NCBI GenBank assembly: GCA_965652545.1
Contig: CBFGWV010000195.1
Location: 1-9,472 of the forward strand
DNA from: CBFGWV01 sp965652545
GTDB lineage: Bacteria > Pseudomonadota > Gammaproteobacteria > Competibacterales > Competibacteraceae
Direction: 5' to 3'
DNA length: 9,472 bases
Below, piece after piece: positions 1 through 6,353 of the stretch; within the stretch, counting starts at the first letter, position 1, and every line of letters starts with the position of its first letter. The notes under the pieces were generated by a model. The model saw nothing but the letters and a program-made list of their open reading frames with translations, was not told where the DNA came from and searched no databases. The position numbers and the translations under genes are program-made.

Positions 1-108
1 AGTCGATTACGGCCTGCGTTGAGGAAACGACCGCAGCCGTTAGGGTTTACAACAAACTGGCCAAGGAAGGGGGAACGTGTTGGGGGGCTTTTTCACTCAA
101 CGTGCTAG
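1..108 (+). pseudogene. C-terminal remnant of an unidentified upstream protein, apparently frameshifted
   Basis: The left edge carries the tail of a gene that starts before the window. From position 3 the third frame reads like protein (ITACVEETTAAV, then VYNKLAKEG). After the five-G run at 69-73 the sensible reading passes to the first frame (ERVGGLFHSTC) and stops at TAG 106-108. Removing one G from the run would join the halves into one continuous tail. As it stands, the third frame runs on without a stop into the next gene. The parent family is not recognised. Its position directly before a possible immunity gene would fit a secreted toxin or effector, but nothing in this stub proves that. 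The shift could be a real mutation or a homopolymer sequencing error. Confidence 0.4.
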
Positions 109-242
109 ACCTTGACACCTCCAAAGCTTGGACAGACCCAAGCGTGCTTTTTGCAGCGTGCACGAGCATCTGGCAATGCACGCTGGAGAACCCGGCGTCC
201 GCCGAGTATTCTTCCGCTCGCCTAACCTACACGGATAGAACC

Positions 243-794
243 ATGAACCCTGCAAGGATGAAACCCGCCACTACCGAGCAACCGGCCACACCGGCCGACT
301 GGGCTTCGGACATCGCCTCACGCGTCAACACGTATGGCATCGGGCTCTGGCTAAAAGACCTGGCGACCTGGATCAAGCTGAATGAACACCCTTGGCTGCC
401 CCAGTCCGTGGACGATGGTGCCGCCGATATACCTGTCCCCGTACGAGGTCTTCAACTGCGCGTTTACCCGCTGAAGACCTTCGACAACCTGCCCGAGCCG
501 TTTCGGCTCAACCATATCGTTCTGCAAAGCGTGTTCTTCAACGGCCGCATGGCACTCGATAGGCCGGACGAGGCCGCCTTGCCGTTCGGTCTGGACCCTG
601 CCAGCGAGACGCCGGAGAGTGCGCGACGCAAACTGGCCGTCGGCGAGCAGCACGTACTACCGACGGACAACGCCGCATCGAAGGCCTACTCCCTCGCCGA
701 TGGACGATTGGTGGAGATCGTCTTCGGGCCGCGGTTGCGAGGTGTTCAAGGGGTTTGGGTTGCGCGGCAGGGCGAGCCGACGGCGAGCGGTTGA
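243..794 (+). CDS. Hypothetical 183-aa protein, possible immunity-type protein
   Basis: An intact ORF of 183 residues, probably cytoplasmic, with no signal peptide or membrane segment visible. I start it at ATG 243. The same frame is open further upstream, but that stretch overlaps the end of the preceding gene and reads poorly as protein (low-bias codons, Cys/Ser/Thr-rich). A second ATG at 258 is possible. No strong Shine-Dalgarno precedes either. The N-terminus is Ala/Thr/Pro-rich, followed by a mixed alpha/beta-looking body with a VPVRGLQLRVYP strand, an LPFGLDPASETPESARRKL segment and a C-terminal strand pattern. A small globular protein with a 'PFGL...TP.S.R..L' segment, downstream of a possible effector tail, is reminiscent of immunity proteins of secreted toxins. 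That is inference from pattern and position only. It could equally be an unrelated orphan. A terminator follows at 862-882. Confidence 0.65.
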   Translation: MNPARMKPATTEQPATPADWASDIASRVNTYGIGLWLKDLATWIKLNEHPWLPQSVDDGAADIPVPVRGLQLRVYPLKTFDNLPEPFRLNHIVLQSVFFNGRMALDRPDEAALPFGLDPASETPESARRKLAVGEQHVLPTDNAASKAYSLADGRLVEIVFGPRLRGVQGVWVARQGEPTASG

Positions 795-861
795 TGGGTG
801 CAGTAGCTTGCTCCATAAGCGACACCTGACTGGGCAACCGCGCCGTCCGGATAGGATAACG

Positions 862-882
862 ATGGGGCCACGGCCCCATTTT
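862..882 (+). terminator. Probable Rho-independent terminator after the 183-aa gene
   Basis: A GC-rich hairpin with arms ATGGGG (862-867) and CCCCAT (874-879) encloses CCACGG. The arms can extend to ATGGGGCC/GGCCCCAT with a two-base loop. Four T residues (879-882) follow. It lies 68 bases after the stop of the upstream gene. The T run is short, so termination may be partial. The Shine-Dalgarno of the next small ORF (887-890) begins just after it, so the hairpin would lie in that ORF's leader if transcription reads through. Confidence 0.55.
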
Positions 883-895
883 GGATGGAGAGTCC

Positions 896-1033
896 ATGAA
901 CGATCATCTGGAGCGCCTGCGACAACTTGCCGCCGAGAACGGCACAACTCTTCCGGCAAGCGGCGACATGAGTCGTATCCACTCGTCCGATTCCCGGCGT
1001 TCATCCACGGGCTGGATCCGGAGCTCCCGGTGA
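896..1033 (+). CDS. Short 45-aa ORF with good RBS; probably a truncated or frameshifted gene
   Basis: ATG 896 has a convincing ribosome binding site, GGAG at 887-890 with a 5-base spacer. The first 25 or so residues read like a normal protein start (MNDHLERLRQLAAENGTTLP). After about position 970 the frame becomes Ser/Arg-rich (SSDSRRSSTG) and stops at TGA 1031-1033. The first frame then looks more protein-like (FPAFIHGLDPELPVTLGATG) and ends at TAA 1096-1098. This suggests a small gene of about 65 residues with a frameshift around 965-990, or a decayed gene. No family is recognised. It converges on the TetR gene, and the first-frame tail would overlap the last bases of tetR. Translation of the 45-aa product is plausible, but its function is unknown. 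Confidence 0.35.
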   Translation: MNDHLERLRQLAAENGTTLPASGDMSRIHSSDSRRSSTGWIRSSR

Positions 1034-1082
1034 CGCTGGGGGCAACAGGTCTGCATCTGGATTTCGACAGCTGCGAGCCGTC

Positions 1083-1721
1083 TCAACCGGCCAAATAAAC
1101 CCCACGCAGCTTGTGCAGCAGCGCGCGGGCGTCGCCGGCCAGGTAGGGCGTCACCATCGACAGCACCTGATAGGCGCCCATCGCCAGGTGCTGTGCCTCG
1201 TCCTCGGTGGCCTCGTCGCTGATGGTGGCGAAGTTCAGCCAATACGTGGCGACGACGGCCAGATTGCGCGCCAGGGCCTCCATGTCCTCGCGGTCGGCGT
1301 GCATCAGGCCGGCGTCGGCCAGCCCCTCGAAGATGACCACTGCCGTACGGATCTTGCGCGCGATGATGCGGCGCATGTGTTTGTGCAGAATCTTGTTGCG
1401 CTGGACCAGCGTATGCAGGTCGCGGTACAGGAAGCGATAGCGCCAGATCGCCTCGAACACCAGGTGCAGGTACAGCCACATGTCTTCCATGTCGGCCATG
1501 CGGCCGGTGGGCGGCTCCAGCAGGGCGTTGATGTCGCTCTCGAAGCCCTTGAAGAGCTGAAAGATGATCTCGTCCTTGTTGCGGTAGTGGTAGTACAGGT
1601 TTCCCGGACTGATATCCATCTCGTCGGCGATGTGGTTGGTGCTGACGTTCGGTTCGCCGTAGCGGTTGAACAGCGCAAGGCTGGTATCGAGGATGCGCTG
1701 CTTGGTGCCTGTTGCGCTCAT
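1083..1721 (-). CDS. TetR/AcrR family transcriptional regulator
   Basis: A 212-aa protein of typical TetR length. The N-terminal DNA-binding domain (about residues 5-52) begins KQRILDTSLALFN and carries the helix-turn-helix STNHIADEMDISPGNLYYHY followed by RNKDEI, a classic TetR signature. The rest is helical and would form the ligand pocket and dimer interface. Its ligand cannot be read from sequence. Its ATG overlaps the patatin stop in an ATGA, and no clear Shine-Dalgarno precedes it, so translation probably depends on coupling to the patatin gene. As the last gene of a phasin-patatin operon it is likely (inference) to regulate its own operon and perhaps the divergent fadD, sensing an acyl compound, as TetR-type regulators of fatty-acid metabolism do. 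No clear terminator was seen beyond its TGA at 1083-1085. Confidence 0.95.
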   Translation of the reverse strand: MSATGTKQRILDTSLALFNRYGEPNVSTNHIADEMDISPGNLYYHYRNKDEIIFQLFKGFESDINALLEPPTGRMADMEDMWLYLHLVFEAIWRYRFLYRDLHTLVQRNKILHKHMRRIIARKIRTAVVIFEGLADAGLMHADREDMEALARNLAVVATYWLNFATISDEATEDEAQHLAMGAYQVLSMVTPYLAGDARALLHKLRGVYLAG

Positions 1722-2932
1722 GGCCGGGTGCGCGGCAGCGCCCGGGTGAGGGCATCGAGTGTCTCGTCCAATTGCGCGACGACCGAGTGGCGCGGGCGGC
1801 GGCGCTGTTCCAGCCCTTGATCGAACGTGCGCTCCCGGTCCACGAGGACGGGCTTGCGCAGCGTCAGCCCATGGCGCGCCAGCAGCGGCGCCAGGGTGTC
1901 GAAACGCGCCAGCAGGTCGCGGCGGGTGGCCTGATAGGCGTGCTCGCACAGGCGGCGGCGGTTGGCGAAGCTGAACGGGTTGCTGAAGAACAGCGCGGTG
2001 TCGCCGCTGTCGGGCTCGAACAACAGCACATCGCTGTCGTACAGGCCTTCGTACTTGGCCATGCCCACTTTGAGACGGGAATGGATCAACGCACGCAGGC
2101 TTTGGCTGATCACCGCCGGCAAGCCGCCGTTGATCAGCGAGCCGTGAAACTCCCCGCGGCTCGCCGCCCGTTCGCGGTCCAGGGGGACGATCGGGTTGAC
2201 GCAAAGCATGACATCCACCCCCTGGTCCAGGCCCAGGGAGGCGTGCAGCGTGCGCTGCAGGGCGCCATCGACATAATGGCGTCCGTCGATGCGCACCGGG
2301 GGGTAAAAGCCGGGCAGGGCGGCACTCGCCTGTACCGCGCGCGAGATGGGCACATGGTCGAAACCCGGCTCGCCGAAGCGGACCGACCGGCCGGTGTCCA
2401 GATCGACGGCCACCACGAAGAGCTTGTGTGCCAATTGGCGAAAATCATTGCTGCGGCCTGGCCGGTCGAACAGCTCGCTGAGCGATTGGTGGACCGCCTC
2501 GCTGTCGAACAAGCCCGTGGGCAAGGCCTTGCCCAGATGGGCGATGGCTTCCATCAAGCCCCGATCCAGCGGGTCGCGCAGCCAACGGGCCATGGCCTCG
2601 AGCGTCAGCCGCGGCAGCGTTGCCAGACGGCGGGCGTATTCGCCAAACGCCGGCAGCATGAAGCGCTCCGGGTTGATCGCATGTTCGGGCGAGTCGTTGC
2701 GGACGAGAATGCGGCCCATGGCTTCGGTACCGATGCCATTGGCCAGACTCGCCGCGACGACCGCGCCGGCACTCACGCCCACATAGACATCCAGGTCGGT
2801 CAGGTGAAGACCGTCCACGGCCTCTTCCAGTGCCCGCAAGGTGCCGATCTCGTAGATCATGCCCAACGGGCCGCCACCGGCCAGCGCAAGGCCGACCCGT
2901 GGACGGGGCGCGAATGCCGACGGGGGGTTCAC
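1718..2932 (-). CDS. Patatin-like phospholipase family protein
   Basis: A 404-aa predicted serine acyl-hydrolase with a Ser-Asp dyad. Visible motifs are the oxyanion-hole loop AGGGPLGMIYEIG (about residues 18-30), the nucleophile elbow GVSAG with Ser54 (52-56), and the catalytic Asp222 in DGA (222-224) inside the family-typical context ALPGFYPPV...YVDGA. The usual Arg/Lys of GGGxRG is replaced by Leu (GGGPLG). No signal peptide is evident, so it should act on the cytoplasmic side. The C-terminal 100 or so residues are Arg-rich and lie outside the core fold. The start is GTG 2932, overlapping the phasin stop as GTGA, and the stop overlaps the tetR start as ATGA, so the three genes are translationally coupled. 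The substrate is unknown: phospholipid is the family default, and granule lipid or polyester is an inference from the phasin neighbour. Confidence 0.95.
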   Translation of the reverse strand: MNPPSAFAPRPRVGLALAGGGPLGMIYEIGTLRALEEAVDGLHLTDLDVYVGVSAGAVVAASLANGIGTEAMGRILVRNDSPEHAINPERFMLPAFGEYARRLATLPRLTLEAMARWLRDPLDRGLMEAIAHLGKALPTGLFDSEAVHQSLSELFDRPGRSNDFRQLAHKLFVVAVDLDTGRSVRFGEPGFDHVPISRAVQASAALPGFYPPVRIDGRHYVDGALQRTLHASLGLDQGVDVMLCVNPIVPLDRERAASRGEFHGSLINGGLPAVISQSLRALIHSRLKVGMAKYEGLYDSDVLLFEPDSGDTALFFSNPFSFANRRRLCEHAYQATRRDLLARFDTLAPLLARHGLTLRKPVLVDRERTFDQGLEQRRRPRHSVVAQLDETLDALTRALPRTRP

Positions 2933-3546
2933 GCCTCAGGGCTCTTCTTGGCAGCGCGGCTGGGGCGTTTGCGCACCGGCTTGGGTTTGTCGGCAGCGGC
3001 CGGGGAATCGGCTTTGGGCCCATCGGCTGGAGCCGATGCCGCCTCAGGGCTTGCGGCGGCGGCCGGTTTGGCGGGCTTGGCAGCGGGCTTGCGCTTTGCC
3101 GCCGCGGGTTTGGGCGTTGCCGCCGGTTTGGATGCCGCCGGTTTGGCGGAGTCCGCCAGGGCGCCCAGGCGGGCCTCCAACTCGGCCACCCGTTGCGCCA
3201 GTTGTTCGACATCGGCCTGCGCGGGGACGCCCAGGCGGGAGAGCGAGCGCGAGACGCGCGCCTCGAATACTTTCTCCAGGTTGTCCCAGGCGGCGGTGGC
3301 CTTGCCGCGGGCGTCGGCCACGCGGTCGCGGACCTCCTCGCCGGTTTCTTCCGCGTGCTTGCGGGTCTTGGCCTCGATGGCCTGCCCCTCCTTGACCAGG
3401 GACTCGAACATCTTGCCGCCCTCGGACTGCGCCTTGGCAAACATGGCCAGTCCGGCCAGCCAGATCTGCTGCGCCGATTCCATGATGCCGCTGAGCATCT
3501 GCTTCTCATCGACCGGATCGGCCGGCTTCTTTGTCTTCTTCGCCAT
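2929..3546 (-). CDS. Phasin family protein, PhaF-like, with Lys/Ala/Pro-rich tail
   Basis: A 205-aa poly(hydroxyalkanoate) granule-associated protein. Residues 15-105 form an amphipathic helical phasin domain (QQIWLAGLAMFAKAQSEGG, then FESLVKEG). Residues 112-132 form a short Leu-heptad coiled coil (VEQLAQRVAELEARL) suited to oligomerisation. Residues 133-205 are a low-complexity tail with KPAA and AKPA repeats, rich in Lys/Arg, like histone H1 and like PhaF of pseudomonads, where such a tail binds DNA and helps partition granules. The same two roles, granule coating and nucleoid contact, are inferred here. The start is ATG 3546, chosen for the AAAGG ribosome binding site about 8 bases upstream; the frame stays open beyond this but looks non-coding. 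It is the first gene of the phasin-patatin-tetR operon and ends in a GTGA overlap with the patatin gene. Confidence 0.95.
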   Translation of the reverse strand: MAKKTKKPADPVDEKQMLSGIMESAQQIWLAGLAMFAKAQSEGGKMFESLVKEGQAIEAKTRKHAEETGEEVRDRVADARGKATAAWDNLEKVFEARVSRSLSRLGVPAQADVEQLAQRVAELEARLGALADSAKPAASKPAATPKPAAAKRKPAAKPAKPAAAASPEAASAPADGPKADSPAAADKPKPVRKRPSRAAKKSPEA

Positions 3547-3592
3547 CGTCACACCTTTGATCGTCGCCAGTGGTTGCAAGCAGACCGCCGCA

Positions 3593-3614
3593 GGGGTGGG
3601 TGCCGCACCACCCC
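3593..3614 (-). other. Leader hairpin upstream of the phasin gene
   Basis: Arms GGGGTG (3593-3598) and CACCCC (3609-3614) enclose an inner GTG/CAC pairing with one bulged G, giving a strong GC-rich stem. It lies about 47 bases before the phasin start codon, in the probable 5' untranslated region. No T run follows on either strand, so it is not a standard terminator. It may affect mRNA stability or simply be chance in GC-rich DNA. Confidence 0.3.
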
Positions 3615-3651
3615 TTCGGGTAGTGCAGACCTTGCCCGGCGCACGGCTACC

Positions 3652-3662
3652 ATGACAGTCAT
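3652..3662. promoter_or_regulatory. 11-bp perfect palindrome, candidate operator
   Basis: ATGAC-A-GTCAT is a perfect inverted repeat with a one-base centre. On the minus strand it overlaps the candidate -10 of the phasin operon promoter, which is where a repressor such as the TetR protein of this operon could act. Short odd-centred palindromes fit TetR-type dimers, but the site is shorter than most and there is only one copy. The assignment is a guess from position. Confidence 0.25.
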
Positions 3663-3685
3663 AGCAGCCCGTCGGGGGATACCAA
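3658..3685 (-). promoter_or_regulatory. Candidate sigma-70 promoter for the phasin-patatin-tetR operon
   Basis: On the minus strand, TTGGTA (3685-3680) and TATGAC (3663-3658) are separated by 16 bases. Each matches four of six consensus positions. Transcription would start near 3650 and give a leader of about 100 bases. It is the best match I found by eye, not a proven promoter. Confidence 0.3.
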
Positions 3686-3784
3686 GGCCATCGGTCCATG
3701 AACGGGTACCGCACGGTGCATGTCCTACACAAGTAAGGTGCAACATATGCGACCTCGTGATCGTGGCCTTGCGGGGGGCTGGCG

Positions 3785-3813
3785 GCTTGGCCAAGCTTAA
3801 TCCCGAAAGCTTA
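3785..3813. repeat. 12-bp palindrome followed by a duplicated AAGCTTA
   Basis: GCTTGGCCAAGC (3785-3796) is a perfect 12-base palindrome. The heptamer AAGCTTA occurs at 3793-3799 and again at 3807-3813, 14 bases apart, with the first copy overlapping the palindrome. The cluster lies about 150 bases upstream of the fadD start and could be a regulator binding site. It does not match the sites I know for E. coli FadR or Pseudomonas PsrA. Confidence 0.3.
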
Positions 3814-3963
3814 TTGGACCCGGTCAAGCGCTGATTCGACCCGACATCTGGCCGATTGGTGCCCTAGAAACAGCGCGATGCAGGCTTGGGTGCGTTCGTA
3901 ATGCGCCTGTAACGACGACGAGAGCCGGACCACCGGCGCCTGAAGACGATTGGAGAGACCCCG

Positions 3964-5628
3964 TTGGACAAGATCTGGCTCAAGCGTTATCCCCCCGGTG
4001 TGCCTGCCGATATCAACCCCGATGTATACCCCTCGCTGTTGGATATTTTCGAGCAAAGCTGCGCTCGCTTCCGCGACCGGCCGGCATTCACCAATCTGGG
4101 TCATACCCTGACCTACGGCGATCTGAACGCCCGCAGTCGCGACATGGCGGCCTACCTGCAGAATGTCCTCAAGCTCTCGCGCGGGGACCGGGTGGCGGTG
4201 ATGATGCCCAACCTGCTTCAGTATCCGGTGGCCTTGTTCGGCATCATGCGCGCCGGCCTGACGGTGGTGAACGTCAACCCGTTGTACACCGCCCGTGAAC
4301 TGAAACATCAACTCAAGGACAGCGGTGCGAAGGCCATCGTCATCGTGGCCAATTTCGCGCACGTGCTGGACAAAGTCGTGGACGAGACGCCGGTGGAGCA
4401 CGTCGTCGTCACCCAGATCGGCGACATGCTTCCGGGTTTGAAAAAGCACCTGGTCAACTTCGTGATCCGCCGGGTCAAGAAAATGGTGCCCGACTACCGG
4501 CTTCCCAACGCGGTCGGCTTCAACACGGCATTGGCCCAGGGCAAAAAAGCCTCGTTCGATCATGTCCGCCTGGGTGGCGAGGACCTGGCGTTCCTTCAGT
4601 ACACCGGCGGGACGACCGGCGTCGCCAAGGGCGCCATGCTGACCCACCGGAACATGGTGGCGAACATGGAGCAGATCTCCGCCTGGGTCGGCAACGAGAT
4701 CAAAGAAGGCGAGGAGGTCGTTATCACCGCCTTGCCGCTCTATCACATCTTCTGCCTGACGGTGAACTGCCTGGCGTTCATGAAGCACGGTGGCCTGAAC
4801 GTGCTGATCACCAACCCTCGCGATATGCCGGCCTTCATCGCTGAGCTGAAAAAATGGCGGTTCAGCGTCATTACAGGGGTGAATACTTTGTTCAACGCCC
4901 TGGCCAACAGGCAGGACTTCAGCAACCTCGACTTCTCCTCACTGCACCTGTCCATCGGTGGCGGCATGGCGATTCAAGAGGTCGTCGCCAAGCGCTGGCA
5001 CGAAATCACCGGTATTCACATCGTCGAGGGCTACGGCCTCACCGAGTCGTCGCCGGTGGTGACCATGAATCCTCTGGATATCAAGGGTTACTCGGGCAGC
5101 ATCGGGTTGCCCGCACCCTCGACGGAGGTCCAACTGCGCAACGACAATGGCGAGGAGGTCGCGATAGGCGAGCCCGGCGAGTTGTGCGCACGCGGCCCGC
5201 AGATCATGAAAGGCTATTGGCAGCGGCCGGAGGACACCGCCAAGACCATCACCGAGGACGGATGGTTGCTGACCGGCGATATCGCGCGTATCGACGAGCA
5301 GGGGATGCTGTACATCGTCGATCGCAAGAAAGACATGATCCTCGTGTCCGGTTTCAACGTGTATCCAAACGAGATCGAGAATGTCGTGGCGACCTGCCCC
5401 GGTGTGCTCGAGGTGGCCTGCATCGGCGTACCGGACGATAAGTCGGGCGAGGCGGTAAAGGTGTTCGTGGTCGCAAAGGAGGGCGCTTCCCTCACCGAAG
5501 CCCAGGTGCGCGACTACTGCAAGGCCAACCTGACCGGCTACAAGGTGCCCAAGTTCGTGGAGTTCCGCACCGAACTGCCCAAGTCCAACGTGGGCAAGAT
5601 TCTGCGTCGGGAATTACGCGACAAATGA
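3964..5628 (+). CDS. fadD: Long-chain-fatty-acid--CoA ligase (FadD-type acyl-CoA synthetase)
   Basis: A 554-aa enzyme close to the E. coli FadD length, activating long-chain fatty acids with ATP and CoA through an acyl-AMP intermediate, probably at the inner face of the membrane. Visible are the AMP-binding loop YTGGTTGVAKGAMLTHRN (residues 213-230), YGLTES (357-362), the fatty-acyl-CoA-synthetase signature from DGWLLTGD through VDRKKDMI (432 to about 456, with Asp439), the SGFNVYPNEIE hinge region, and the C-terminal catalytic Lys545 in KSNVGKILRREL. All key residues are present. The start is TTG 3964, supported by GGAGAG at 3952-3957 with a 6-base spacer. It diverges from the phasin operon and overlaps the next gene by ATGA. 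It supplies acyl-CoA for beta-oxidation or for PHA or neutral-lipid synthesis; which one cannot be told here. Confidence 0.97.
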   Translation: MDKIWLKRYPPGVPADINPDVYPSLLDIFEQSCARFRDRPAFTNLGHTLTYGDLNARSRDMAAYLQNVLKLSRGDRVAVMMPNLLQYPVALFGIMRAGLTVVNVNPLYTARELKHQLKDSGAKAIVIVANFAHVLDKVVDETPVEHVVVTQIGDMLPGLKKHLVNFVIRRVKKMVPDYRLPNAVGFNTALAQGKKASFDHVRLGGEDLAFLQYTGGTTGVAKGAMLTHRNMVANMEQISAWVGNEIKEGEEVVITALPLYHIFCLTVNCLAFMKHGGLNVLITNPRDMPAFIAELKKWRFSVITGVNTLFNALANRQDFSNLDFSSLHLSIGGGMAIQEVVAKRWHEITGIHIVEGYGLTESSPVVTMNPLDIKGYSGSIGLPAPSTEVQLRNDNGEEVAIGEPGELCARGPQIMKGYWQRPEDTAKTITEDGWLLTGDIARIDEQGMLYIVDRKKDMILVSGFNVYPNEIENVVATCPGVLEVACIGVPDDKSGEAVKVFVVAKEGASLTEAQVRDYCKANLTGYKVPKFVEFRTELPKSNVGKILRRELRDK

Positions 5629-6353
5629 GCCCCTCGGCACCCGTCGCCCGTCTGCGGACAGTGCTCGAGCGGGTGCAGGCACTTCATACGCAGCGCGCCA
5701 GCGACGGTGGGCTCGATGCGCGCTTCGCGGCGCTGGCCCAATGGCAGAGCGAGCGGCTTGCGCGGACGTACGCCGACCTGCTGGCCGATCCGCGCTTCGA
5801 GCCGGCGGTGCGCTTTTTTCTGGAGGACCTCTACGGGCCGCGCGACTTCACGGCTCGCGATCGCGATATGGCCCGCATCGTACCCACTATGGAGCGCCTC
5901 CTGCCGGAGGCCGTACTGGAGACCGTGGCCGATGCTATGGAATTGAATGCGCTGTCGCATGAGCTGGACGCGGCCATGGTCGAGGCGTTGTTTCCCGCTC
6001 CGGTAAACGGCACCGTGGCCATCGACGATGACGCCTACACCCGGGCGTTTGCCGCTGTGGGGCGGGCGGCGGACCGGCAGCGTCAAGTGGACCTGATCCT
6101 GCGGGTGGGGCGCGAACTCGATGCTGTCGTCCACAGGCCGTTCGTCGGCCGCGTCGTCGCGATGACGCGCGGCCCGGCGCGGTTGGCCGGCTTCGGCGAG
6201 CTGCAGGCGTTTCTCGAGCGCGGTCTCGCTGCATTTCGGGCGATGGGAAGTGCGGAGCCGTTCATGAGCGCCATCGACGAGCGCGAACGGGCGTTACTCG
6301 ATGGCCTGCTTGCCGGTGACACTCAGGCGTTGTCCAGTATCTCGTCCAACTGA
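5625..6353 (+). CDS. Conserved protein of unknown function coupled to fadD
   Basis: A 242-aa, largely helical, soluble protein without a signal peptide or membrane segments. Near residue 65 it carries FFLEDLYGPRDFTARDRD, followed by PTMERLLPEAV and ELNALSHELDAAM. This pattern matches my recollection of an uncharacterised proteobacterial family with an 'FFL..LYG..D...RD' core, but I cannot name a function. The second half is Arg/Ala-rich and ends with a helical ERERALLDGLLAGD segment. ATG 5625 overlaps the fadD stop as ATGA and has only a weak, distant ribosome binding site, so it is probably translated by coupling and made with FadD. Its last 31 bases overlap the convergent PHA-system gene tail-to-tail. 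A partner or accessory role for FadD is inferred from context only. Confidence 0.9.
   Translation: MSPSAPVARLRTVLERVQALHTQRASDGGLDARFAALAQWQSERLARTYADLLADPRFEPAVRFFLEDLYGPRDFTARDRDMARIVPTMERLLPEAVLETVADAMELNALSHELDAAMVEALFPAPVNGTVAIDDDAYTRAFAAVGRAADRQRQVDLILRVGRELDAVVHRPFVGRVVAMTRGPARLAGFGELQAFLERGLAAFRAMGSAEPFMSAIDERERALLDGLLAGDTQALSSISSN

Larger units (their letters stand above)
3547..3963. promoter_or_regulatory. 417-bp divergent control region between the phasin operon and fadD
   Basis: No convincing gene lies here. Open frames run through on the minus strand but lack a ribosome binding site or protein-like composition. The region should hold promoters for both divergent units. It contains a leader hairpin (3593-3614), an 11-base palindrome (3652-3662) overlapping a candidate minus-strand promoter, a 12-base palindrome (3785-3796), a duplicated AAGCTTA, and the fadD ribosome binding site (3952-3957). 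No clear sigma-70 promoter for fadD was found by eye. Confidence 0.6.

Noticed and set aside
102..242. In-frame N-terminal extension of the 183-aa protein back to 102
   Set aside because: It overlaps the end of the preceding gene's restored reading frame, is Cys/Ser/Thr-rich with poor codon bias, and a better-placed ATG exists at 243.
1722..2204. N-terminal extension of the TetR protein
   Set aside because: The extension is an Arg/Pro-rich out-of-frame reading of the patatin gene. ATG 1721 begins exactly at a canonical TetR N-terminus.
2940..3160. Repeated GCCGGTTTGG-like units as a possible DNA repeat array
   Set aside because: They are the codons of the phasin's KPAA repeats, so they are explained by protein composition rather than a separate DNA element.
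1712..3655. Long plus-strand open frame (647 codons)
   Set aside because: It is antisense to the patatin and phasin genes, which have full motif support. Its translation is Gln/Arg/Ala-rich low complexity typical of a GC-rich shadow frame.
3547..3732. Extension of the phasin upstream, including a Cys-rich CRTC...CYDCH stretch
   Set aside because: A good AAAGG ribosome binding site and the typical phasin start MAKK lie at 3546. The Cys pairs upstream show no consistent metal-site spacing and the stretch contains the likely promoter.
3811..4788. Minus-strand open frame of 325 codons opposite fadD
   Set aside because: It is a His/Gln/Val-rich mirror of the fadD coding strand, with no ribosome binding site or recognisable domain.
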